Assembly: GCA_020637235.1 (NCBI GenBank)
Contig: JACJWG010000008.1
Span: forward strand, 124,001-188,000
Length of the DNA: 64,000 bases
Direction: 5' to 3'
Source of the DNA: Acidimicrobiaceae bacterium
GTDB lineage: Bacteria > Actinomycetota > Acidimicrobiia > Acidimicrobiales > Ilumatobacteraceae
The position numbers and the translations under genes are program-made. The notes under the pieces were generated by a model that saw nothing but the letters and a program-made list of their open reading frames with translations, did no database searches and was not told the origin of the DNA. Below are positions 58,105 through 64,000 of this stretch, in pieces. The first letter of the stretch is position 1; every line of letters starts with the position of its first letter.

Positions 58105-58853
58105 TGCAACACCTCGGCGAAGTGGTGATGACTTCGATGACGGTAGAGCAGCGCCGACTCTGGGATCTCGTCCTCGAGCTGTCGGCAAGGTTGGAATCGA
58201 CCCAGTGGTCACTCGTCGGTGGTCAGATGGTTGCGCTTCACGCGCTGCTGGCCGGCGTTGCCTGGCCGCGGGTCACCCGCGATGTCGACGTGCTCGCCAA
58301 CATGGAAGTGCTGCAGTCGAATCTGCAGGCGTGCACGGCTGCGTTGGGTGAACTCGGGCTGCGAGTGCGGCTCGATGGAAGCGGTCGTGCCTATCGCTTC
58401 TCCGACGGCGACGCGGCCGGTTCTGTGGTCGTCGACCTGCTGGCGCCTGATCACCGGAAGAAGGTGAGCGCTCTGTGGACCGTGGGCGGGCGCACCATTC
58501 AGATCGAGGGCGGAACTCAGGCGCTGCGACGTGCGGCCATCGTCGAGGTTCGGCTCGTGGACGGGCGCGTCGGGCTCGTGCCGACACCGAACCTGCATGG
58601 TGCGATCGTGCTGAAGGCGGCGGCCTGGGCGGCGGACAGCCGCGACCGTGATCGTCACGCCCAGGACGTTGCGCTGCTCGTCCGCCTCATCGACGATCCA
58701 GCGGAACTGGTCGCTGGGTGCGCCGGAAGCGATCGGAAGCGCCTGCTACGCCTTCGCCAGGTGCTCGACTCTCCCGCAGCGCAGGAGTGGCTCCTGCTCG
58801 GCGACGAAGGCGCCGAGATCGGCCACGCGAACTGGGTTCACCTCACTGCATGA
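58104..58853 (+). CDS. nucleotidyltransferase-fold protein, likely toxin (AbiEii/MenT-like)
   Basis: 249 residues. TQWSLVGGQMVALHALLAGV then PRVTRDVDVLANMEVL give the G-G ... D-x-D core of the DNA polymerase beta-like fold as in AbiEii/DUF1814 proteins; VVDLLAPDHRKK supplies the third acidic residue; VGLVPTPNLHGAIVLKAAAW with the conserved Lys and DRDRHAQDVALLVRLI (R-x-K-D/H-x-x-D-x-x-L) match the C-terminal half. MenT-type toxins add nucleotides to tRNA ends. It ends eight bases before the repeated right-end segment, filling segment B completely. Confidence 0.75.
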   Translation: MQHLGEVVMTSMTVEQRRLWDLVLELSARLESTQWSLVGGQMVALHALLAGVAWPRVTRDVDVLANMEVLQSNLQACTAALGELGLRVRLDGSGRAYRFSDGDAAGSVVVDLLAPDHRKKVSALWTVGGRTIQIEGGTQALRRAAIVEVRLVDGRVGLVPTPNLHGAIVLKAAAWAADSRDRDRHAQDVALLVRLIDDPAELVAGCAGSDRKRLLRLRQVLDSPAAQEWLLLGDEGAEIGHANWVHLTA

Positions 58854-58860
58854 ACCGACG

Positions 58861-59021
58861 GCGTAGTAGATCGCGCTCTGCAATCCGTACGGAAACGGCG
58901 GAAATCCTGGGCTCTACGGACGACTGCAGCACACGAAACGGCAGTTCACGGACATCCCGGACGTTGACCATCGCCTTGCCAAGGTGAGGGTCGCGAGTTC
59001 GAGTCTCGTCATCCGCTCTGA
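58861..59021 (+). repeat. right-end unit 2: 113-bp conserved segment plus 48-bp att
   Basis: Starts GCGTAGTAGATCGCGCTCTG like unit 1, with about 10 scattered substitutions over 113 bp, then att 58974-59021 identical to the other copies. Confidence 0.85.
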
Positions 59022-59023
59022 GT

Positions 59024-59061
59024 GATCGGCGGCTCCTCCGGGAGCCGCCGATCTGCGTTTT
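59024..59061 (+). terminator. rho-independent terminator after att copy 3
   Basis: GATCGGCGGCTCC, loop TCCG, GGAGCCGCCGATC, then TGCGTTTT. One loop base differs from the terminator at 57258-57295. Confidence 0.9.
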
Positions 59062-59086
59062 CCGGTGCGTGAGTCTCGGCCGAACG

Positions 59087-59598
59087 TCACGAAGACGGAG
59101 GTGCCGGAAACCGTTGTCGGAAGATGGACGCTGGCTCGAGGACGAAACCGTCCGGGCCGAACGTGACCGTGAACGTGTCGAGGAAGCCGGACTGCCCGAG
59201 GATCACGGCGGTGCCGTGGTGTGGCCAGGGATCGAGCACCGCAACGATGCCTCGCCACGAGATCGGACTGGCACTCGGTGCGCTCGCGGGCGGATCTCCA
59301 GCGTGAGGTCGTACAGGCCGACTTCGTTCGTCGAGCCGCCGAGGCGGAGCAGCATCGTCTCGCTTCGTCGGACTGGATCGCCCCCGGTCACGAGCATCTC
59401 CGACGCGACAACCGTGATCGGACCGCCCGTGTCGATGATCGCCGCGAAGCGGCTCGGAGCGCCAGGCGTGGCGACGCCGACGACTGCCCTGAGTACGGGC
59501 TGTGGACTTCGACCGGTGCCCTCGCCGAAATCGGTGTAGTCGTAGTGCCAGGCTTCAGCCAAGCCCGAAGACCACCGGCTCGCCTGGAGTTGGGGCAC
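59087..59598 (-). pseudogene. retropepsin-like aspartic protease, frameshifted
   Basis: From GTG 59598: VPQLQASRWSSGLAEAWHYD, then RFAAIIDTGGPITVVASEML with the D-T-G catalytic triad, and LLRLGGSTNEVGLYDLTLEI. The frame then drifts into unrelated sequence and stops at 59203. From about 59254 another frame resumes family sequence: RGIVAVLDPWPHHGTAVILG, QSGFLDTFTVTFGPDGFVLE, ending TGA at 59087. A single-base indel near 59255-59265 explains both. It overlaps the end of the small gene upstream. Confidence 0.7.
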
Positions 59599-59743
59599 GC
59601 ATCACTTCGACGTCGCCAAGGTCGGCGGTGGCGAGGACGTCGAGCAGTTCGGCCAATGACGCTGCATCGCATCGGACGTGGTTCTGCGAGTCGACCGCAA
59701 CCCAGCGGCCCGCCCACCCAGCGAGATCCAACGTCCGAATCAT
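59555..59743 (-). CDS. small protein partnered with the retropepsin-like gene
   Basis: 62 residues: MIRTLDLAGWAGRWVAVDSQ, NHVRCDAASLAELLDVLATA, DLGDVEVMRAPTPGEPVVFG. The W-V-A-V-D pattern resembles DUF5678-type short proteins often placed before clan-AA proteases. TACGCT lies six bases before ATG 59743, a leaderless start. It overlaps the protease frame by 44 bases. Confidence 0.65.
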   Translation of the reverse strand: MIRTLDLAGWAGRWVAVDSQNHVRCDAASLAELLDVLATADLGDVEVMRAPTPGEPVVFGLG

Positions 59744-59792
59744 GATGGGAGCGTACCCGTTGGATGTGACGCGCTCCCGAAGGGGTGGCGAG

Positions 59793-59947
59793 AGTAGATC
59801 GCGCTCTGCAATCCAGACGAAACGCTGCGAATCCTGGAATCCTCGGACGACTGCACGGACGTCATCGCAGCTCACGGACATCCTGGACGTTGAGCATCGC
59901 CTTGCCAAGGTGAGGGTCGCGAGTTCGAGTCTCGTCATCCGCTCTGA
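59793..59947 (+). repeat. right-end unit 3: 107-bp conserved segment plus 48-bp att
   Basis: AGTAGATCGCGCTCTGCAAT onward matches units 1 and 2 with small gaps; att 59900-59947 is identical. Its upstream hexamer (GAGCATCGCC) matches the tRNA itself better than units 1 and 2 do. No terminator follows; instead GAAAG and then integrase-derived sequence. Confidence 0.85.
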
Positions 59948-59952
59948 GGAAA

Positions 59953-60122
59953 GCTCGACTTCGCCCGCACGCGCGGGCTGATCGACTCGAACCCGTCGAA
60001 GGACGCGACCCGCCCTCGGGGCAGTCGGTCGAAGCCGGTGTCGCCCGCCATGGCGGAGGTACGTGCGTTGCTCGACCGGGCTCGAGCGATCGATCCGGAG
60101 CTCGCAGACGCCGTGACCGTGC
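59953..60122 (+). pseudogene. integrase gene fragment (relic)
   Basis: 170 bp, gap-free and about 95 percent identical by eye to 49281-49450 of the integrase, covering LDFARxRGLIDSNPSKDATR to ELADAVTV. It starts immediately after GAAAG that follows the last att, so a deletion has joined the att edge to the interior of a second integrase gene. Confidence 0.88.
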
Positions 60123-60755
60123 ATGGCCGAGCATCTTGAATGACGCCTCGTCAGAGGCCGCGGCACGAGAGACGTGCAGATGAGAAGCTCCCTGCACCTC
60201 CCGCCCTTGCAGCACGCGTCCCGAGCGGGCACTCGGCGCTGCTTCGCCGATGTTGTCGGACGTCGTGTGCGCTCCTGCTCGCTCGGCGACCTGGAGCGCA
60301 CCCGACGTCCACCGACGGCGCCGAGAGCGCCGGCGTTGGCTCGATTGCCTCGTTCGACAAGGCCATCGACCGAGTCACGACCGTCACTCGGCTCGAACCT
60401 GACCCGAGCCGAGCTGCCGATCGGCACGGGGTGACCTCCTGGCGCAGCGTCCTCACCGGGCCATCGTGGCGGTGGCGGCTCGCGCGACGGTGACCGCTGC
60501 ATCAGCCATCACGGCTCACGCTCGCTGTCGTCCGTGACGAGGCGTGTGGGGCACGAACCCGACCTTTGCGCCAGAAGTGGACACCGCGTTGATTGGACGG
60601 ACCGGGATCGACGGTGATCCGTTCCCATCCGAGATGACGCTCGACGAACTGCCTGATCGGGCGCGTCGAGGGCGACGTGCGAGGTGTGGTGGCTCGGAGC
60701 ACCAGGCGTGCCACGGCGACGACTGCCCTGAGCACCGGCAGGCTCCCGAGCGATT
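60123..60755. other. non-coding region with decayed island remnants
   Basis: No gene supported. CTCCCGCCCTTGCAGCACGCG near 60196 resembles 51303-51323, and a stretch around 60685-60735 (GGCTCGGAGCACCAGGCGTG, GACGACTGCCCTGAG) resembles 59450-59490 of the retropepsin gene. Both look like leftovers of elements related to segments A and C. Confidence 0.5.
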
Positions 60756-60882
60756 CCGGGTGCCACGCTCAGGTATCGCCGCAGGTGGGAGCTGGGTGCC
60801 GGCGCCCAGGAGTCGACGTCCGATCTCCTGGGTGCCACGCTCGGCTCACCGCGCCCGGTCGGGGGAGAACGATGGCACCCAG
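60756..60882. repeat. two more copies of the 54-bp palindromic repeat
   Basis: 60756-60809 (CCGGGTGCCA ... GGCGCCCAG, with an inner CTGGGTGCCGGCGCCCAG palindrome at 60792) and 60828-60882 (CTGGGTGCCA pairing with TGGCACCCAG). The second loop includes CGGCTCACCG as in the 14345 copy. Confidence 0.75.
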
Positions 60883-60979
60883 AACGTCCGCATTCGCAGC
60901 CTCGTCGTGACCGAGGTGCCGGTCGGGGCGCCATCCGACGCCCACGTCATCACGATGTCAGCGGCTCCTCGGGGCGGCC

Positions 60980-61135
60980 TCACCAGTAGTGGCGCCGGCC
61001 ACCGACCGCCCGGCCGGTGCTGCCGAGGAGGTACAGCACGGCGCCCACGACGACGAGGATGATGCCGAGGGTCCACAGCAGTGGGACACCGAGCAAGAAG
61101 CCGAGGAGGAGCAGGACGATTCCAGCGACGAGCAT
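60980..61135 (-). CDS. DUF6131 family small membrane protein
   Basis: 51 residues: MLVAGIVLLLLGFLLGVPLL, WTLGIILVVVGAVLYLLGST, then GRAVGGRRHYW. Two membrane helices and the conserved G-R-x-V-G-G-R-R-H-Y-W end define the family. Function unknown. TACATC lies six bases upstream of ATG 61135. Confidence 0.85.
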   Translation of the reverse strand: MLVAGIVLLLLGFLLGVPLLWTLGIILVVVGAVLYLLGSTGRAVGGRRHYW

Positions 61136-61164
61136 GCCGTGGATGTACCCACCGTCCCGAGCGC

Positions 61165-63075
61165 TCAACCCGAGCCCTCGACCCGAGCGGTCGTCCGTGT
61201 GTCCGGTGTGGCCCGAGACCGGAGGTCGTCGTACTGGAGCTGGGTGACCACGGCGGCGAGAGGCACGGTGAACAAGCCGGCGATGCCGGCGATGAGGTTG
61301 ACGAACGTGAACGACGCGTCGGACAGCAGGAGCACGCCCAGGCCGAGGGCCAGTGGCACGACCACGCCGATCGACACCGCGGTCCACGTGATGCCGAGCG
61401 CTCGCACCCGATGCCCGCGGGTGAGGCGCGCGCTGGCATCCCACGGTCGAGGCGAGTCGATCGCGGCCGGCACGGCGACCGAGAAGCGAGCCTGCCACCA
61501 CAGTCCGAACGGCAGCAGCACGACCGAGAGGAACCCGACGGCGAGGACGGCGGCGATGACGAGCTGGGTGCCGACGGCGCGACGTCGCGACATCGCGTCG
61601 GCGACCAGTTCGCGCAGGCGCGGCCGGTGGCTGTCGGGCTGACGCGACACCTCCATCGCAGCGACCGACGCAGCCGCCGCTGCCGGTGCGATCACCGCGA
61701 AGCCGATCGACGTCGCGAGCAACCCGCCGAACACCGACTCGCGGCCGAGCACGCGCTCGAGCGCTCCGACGCCGGTGATGCGGAACAGCACGGCCTGCAC
61801 CACCGTGGCCACGGCACCTGCGAGCGGGACGATCGCACCGAGTTGCAGGAACCGCACGGGCTGGCGGCGCAGCACGTGCCACGCACTGCGCACGATCTGG
61901 CCACCGGCGATGGGATCGCGCACCGGCGGGACCACGACGGGCGCCCATCGGGTCCGCCGTACGAGCGTGATGGCCAACAGCGTCAGCAGCATCGCACCGC
62001 CTCCGACCACCCACGGTTGGTCGACGGCGCGGAACATCACGCTCGATGCCCGCTCGGTGAGGCCACAGAAGGCATCGGTGACCGCCGAGCCGCCGGCGGG
62101 CAGTGCCACCGCACCGGAGCGACCCTCGTCGTCGACCCACGAGCGTGGCGTGTCCCACTGGGTCTTGGTGTTCGGGCCTGTCGGTCCGTTGTTGAACGAC
62201 GGCTGCCGCTCGCCCCAGCGTCCGGTGAAGTCGAGCCATGCGGGCGGCGACCTGCCGTCGAGCAGCACGACCGCAGGGCGGATCGCGGTGTGTGGTGGGC
62301 TCGTGTCGTCGCATCCGAAGCCGCTCTGAGCGCTCTTGCCGAACCATTCGTCGGCTCGGAAGTACGCCGCGTGGCTGCCCTCGCCCGGGAAGACCAGCGG
62401 ATGGGTCCCGTTCACCACCTGCACGGTGTCGCCACCCCAGTCGGCCAGCTCGGCCCCCTCGTGCTGGGCGTACGCGACGACGCGAGGGGCGGTGAGGAGT
62501 GCCGCGCCGGGATCGGCGACGTCGAACGACAACTGGATCATCTCCCAATCGCCCTCGTGTCGATCGTTCCAGTCGTTGTAGACGTAGAAGAACCAGTACT
62601 GCAGGGCGAGGCCGCCGCCATCGGCCGGCAGGATCCGGGCGTACACGGTGGGCACGCCGTCGAGCTCGTCGGCGAAGCGTTCGTACGCACAACCGGGTCG
62701 CAACGCGTTGCCCGGCAGGTCGAGGTGCCAGCCGTCACCCTTGCCGGCGAGGTCGTCGGCATCGGGACCGACCACGACGGCACCGTCCGGTCCGCGCAGC
62801 ACCACGTCGTCGCGATCCCACAGCGCGTCCACGGCGATCGGCACGAACGGCTCGCCGTCGCCGCATCGCTCGGTCTGCGCCCTCACCATCACCACAGGTG
62901 CGTACGCCTCGGCGAGCGCGTGTTCGGCTGCGCGGTCGGCGTGCTCGTCGTCGTCCTGCGCGGCGACGGGCAACGTCCCCGTCGCCGCCGACCACGCGAC
63001 CGCCACCACCCACCACCGCCCCCACCGACGGCGGGCGAGCTGTGCGACAGCAGCCCGCGCCGCCGAGTGGACCAT
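61165..63075 (-). CDS. VPS62-like domain protein with C-terminal membrane helices
   Basis: 636 residues. Signal peptide ending near PVAAQ (residue 39). The exported part (about 50-350) is VPS62-like: EAYAPVVMVRAQTERCGDGE, LQYWFFYVYNDWNDRHEGDW, EMIQLSFDV, and FPGEGSHAAYF. From about 360 there are five or six membrane helices, including WVVGGGAMLLTLLAITLV and the FLQLGAIVPLAGAVATVVQA region, resembling glycerophosphoryl-diester-type membrane domains. Role unknown. TACGCT lies six bases before ATG 63075. Ends 29 bp before the DUF6131 start. Confidence 0.8.
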   Translation of the reverse strand: MVHSAARAAVAQLARRRWGRWWVVAVAWSAATGTLPVAAQDDDEHADRAAEHALAEAYAPVVMVRAQTERCGDGEPFVPIAVDALWDRDDVVLRGPDGAVVVGPDADDLAGKGDGWHLDLPGNALRPGCAYERFADELDGVPTVYARILPADGGGLALQYWFFYVYNDWNDRHEGDWEMIQLSFDVADPGAALLTAPRVVAYAQHEGAELADWGGDTVQVVNGTHPLVFPGEGSHAAYFRADEWFGKSAQSGFGCDDTSPPHTAIRPAVVLLDGRSPPAWLDFTGRWGERQPSFNNGPTGPNTKTQWDTPRSWVDDEGRSGAVALPAGGSAVTDAFCGLTERASSVMFRAVDQPWVVGGGAMLLTLLAITLVRRTRWAPVVVPPVRDPIAGGQIVRSAWHVLRRQPVRFLQLGAIVPLAGAVATVVQAVLFRITGVGALERVLGRESVFGGLLATSIGFAVIAPAAAAASVAAMEVSRQPDSHRPRLRELVADAMSRRRAVGTQLVIAAVLAVGFLSVVLLPFGLWWQARFSVAVPAAIDSPRPWDASARLTRGHRVRALGITWTAVSIGVVVPLALGLGVLLLSDASFTFVNLIAGIAGLFTVPLAAVVTQLQYDDLRSRATPDTRTTARVEGSG

Positions 63076-63155
63076 GAGCGCAGCGTAGGCCGTCCTTGTC
63101 TGCCGGCCGTGCGTGGCGAGGCGGTGACGGGTGCGGCCCTCTACAGTCGGGCCCG

Positions 63156-63677
63156 GTGAGGCTCGAGGTGACGCGCAGGAGTGATCTGGCGGTCCGCCTC
63201 TTGCGGGCGTTGGGCACGCACGAGGGCAACCACAAGGCACCCGACCTCGCGGCCGACGTCGGTACCACGGCCGGCTTCGTGGCCCAGGTGGCAACGCCGC
63301 TCGTGCGTCGCGGATGGGTGCGTTCCGAACCCGGGCCGACCGGTGGCTACGCGCTCGTCGCGAACCTCGACGACGTGTCGGTGCTCGAGGTGATCGAGGC
63401 CGTCGAGGGCCCGACGGACACCGGACGCTGCGTGCTGGCCGACCGCCCGTGTGCCGAGGAGGGACCATGCGCGCTGCACGCACCGTGGTCCCGTGCCCGC
63501 GCGCATCTCCTGCGCGAGCTCGGTGACGCCACCGTCGCCGGCGTGCCCCTCGACGATCGACCACGCGTCGACGACGGACCGCCCGCCACGACCGCCGACC
63601 CGCCGATCATCCCGGCGCGTGCGGGTCGTCGCCGCGTCGCCACGGCCACCGTCCCTCCAGCTCGACCTCGAGGCTGA
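63156..63677 (+). CDS. Rrf2 family transcriptional regulator, probable Fe-S sensor
   Basis: 173 residues. Winged helix: EVTRRSDLAVRLLRALGTHE, KAPDLAADVGTTAGFVAQVA, LVRRGWVRSEPGPTGGYAL. After the dimer helix, GRCVLADRPCAEEGPCALH offers three Cys as C-x6-C-x5-C, near the IscR/NsrR pattern. It may sense Fe-S status, NO or redox state. TACAGT lies eight bases before GTG 63156. The C-terminal 35 residues are disordered, and the 3' end overlaps the convergent DUF1622 gene by 71 bp. Confidence 0.88.
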   Translation: MRLEVTRRSDLAVRLLRALGTHEGNHKAPDLAADVGTTAGFVAQVATPLVRRGWVRSEPGPTGGYALVANLDDVSVLEVIEAVEGPTDTGRCVLADRPCAEEGPCALHAPWSRARAHLLRELGDATVAGVPLDDRPRVDDGPPATTADPPIIPARAGRRRVATATVPPARPRG

Positions 63678-64000
63678 AGCTGAGGGCGATCCGGATCGCC
63701 ACGACGATCGCGAGCGCACCGGCCGACTCCACACTCGGCGACACCGCGACGGTGCGGATGATGTCCGCGGCCACGAGGATCTCGAGGCCGAGCAGGATCA
63801 CCCGGCCGAGGTCGCGGCGGAAGCAGCGATACCGCTCGTCGCGGTCGTGGCGTCCCGCCACGGCGCGCAGCGATGCCCAACCGATCCCGGCGACGATCGT
63901 GATCACGCCGAGCGCGTCGATGATCGTGCCCGCCTCGTCGATGTGTCGACGCAGAGCATCGAAGGTGGCCGCGATGACCGGAGGGGTACCCGGTCGATGC
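63607..64000 (-). CDS. DUF1622 family membrane protein (5' end outside window)
   Basis: The frame is open to the window edge, giving at least 130 residues: HRPGTPPVIAATFDALRRHI upstream, then IIDALGVITIVAGIGWASLR, YRCFRRDLGRVILLGLEILV, AADIIRTVAVSPSVESAGAL and RIALSFSLEVELEGRWPWRR. The last motif is diagnostic of DUF1622. Three membrane helices. Function unknown. GTG 63906 is an internal possibility but the upstream sequence also fits the family. Confidence 0.88.
   Translation of the reverse strand, partial: HRPGTPPVIAATFDALRRHIDEAGTIIDALGVITIVAGIGWASLRAVAGRHDRDERYRCFRRDLGRVILLGLEILVAADIIRTVAVSPSVESAGALAIVVAIRIALSFSLEVELEGRWPWRRGDDPHAPG

Larger units (their letters stand above)
48574..59947. 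mobile_element. composite genomic island in tRNA-Gly: three tandem att-bounded segments
   Basis: Bounded by tRNA-Gly att copies. Segment A 48622-57207 (integrase, excisionase, cargo), segment B 57256-58973 (toxin-antitoxin-like pair), segment C 59022-59899 (small gene plus retropepsin-like pseudogene). Only A has an integrase; a relic integrase fragment follows the last att. The three inner/right att copies each have the same 107-113 bp segment on their left. Genes inside use more A/T and show several frameshifts, in contrast to the flanks. Confidence 0.85.

Noticed and set aside
57208..59947. Three extra tRNA-Gly genes at the att copies
   Set aside because: Only the anticodon-loop-to-3'-end portion is present; there is no acceptor 5' strand or D-arm, so these are displaced att ends.
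59555..60502. A 315-codon minus-strand frame
   Set aside because: Everything before the ATG at 59743 is translated from att, integrase relic and non-coding sequence; only the last 62 codons look like a gene.
60502..60934. Short minus-strand frames in the post-island debris
   Set aside because: Resemble the retropepsin gene only at DNA level over about 50 bp, with no intact motif; treated as remnants.
1..64000. rRNA genes, prophage structural genes, insertion-sequence transposases, replication origin
   Set aside because: None seen: no rRNA-like sequence, no capsid or tail genes, no DDE/HUH transposase, no DnaA-box cluster.

Overview
The window is about 64 kb of very GC-rich DNA with GTG/ATG starts, dense gene packing and many 4-bp stop/start overlaps. 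A wax-ester-synthase/DGAT gene, a SAM-IV-like leader before metX, DUF6131 and DUF4262 proteins, a mycothiol-isomerase-fold protein and pervasive leaderless promoters (TANNNT six to eight bases before the start codon) point to an actinobacterium. I infer the Acidimicrobiia (Ilumatobacter-like), from general character only; no marker gene proves it.

Layout. 1-2.8 kb: end of obg, proB, a small ATPase, a GNAT. 2.8-7.3 kb (minus): TerB/CbbX-type AAA+ protein, membrane-anchored coiled coil, MurJ, PspA. 7.3-8.6 kb: an AbiEi/DUF559-like gene bracketed by two identical doublets of 37-bp palindromes. 8.6-13 kb: MoxR/VWA pair, MFS, SDR. 13-17.2 kb: deaminase, DUF4202-like protein, siroheme nitrite/sulfite reductase with a dyad operator, small genes. 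17.2-27.6 kb (minus): a purine operon purSL-purQ-purC-purF-purDM-purN-guaB, in which PurD and PurM are one polypeptide and PurL carries PurS-like domains. 27.6-42.3 kb: mixed metabolism (phosphatase, lipoproteins, GMC oxidoreductase, WS/DGAT, aldo/keto reductase, PPOX protein, MBL hydrolase, lycopene-cyclase-like protein, SURF1, SDR, MFS, polysaccharide deacetylase, saccharopine-dehydrogenase-like enzyme). 42.6-45.1 kb: an acyl-CoA synthetase split into two overlapping frames, then an isocitrate-lyase-family enzyme. 45.1-48.5 kb: small membrane protein with operator, SAM riboswitch-metX, small proteins.

48.5-60.1 kb is a composite genomic island in a tRNA-Gly(GCC) gene. The last 48 nt of the tRNA region recur three more times (57208, 58974, 59900), each preceded by the same 107-113 bp segment, so at least three related elements sit head to tail. 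Segment A carries integrase, excisionase, a frameshifted DJ-1-like gene, a LysE exporter, an ECF sigma/anti-sigma pair, a large orphan protein with a zinc ribbon and a PD-(D/E)XK-like motif, and a cas1 fragment. Segment B is just a helix-turn-helix/nucleotidyltransferase toxin-antitoxin-like pair under a 38-bp palindrome. Segment C is a small gene plus a frameshifted retropepsin-like gene. A 170-bp integrase relic follows the last repeat. This island is the best place to look for an undescribed system.

After it, 61-64 kb returns to core-like genes: DUF6131, a VPS62-like membrane protein, an Rrf2 regulator and DUF1622.
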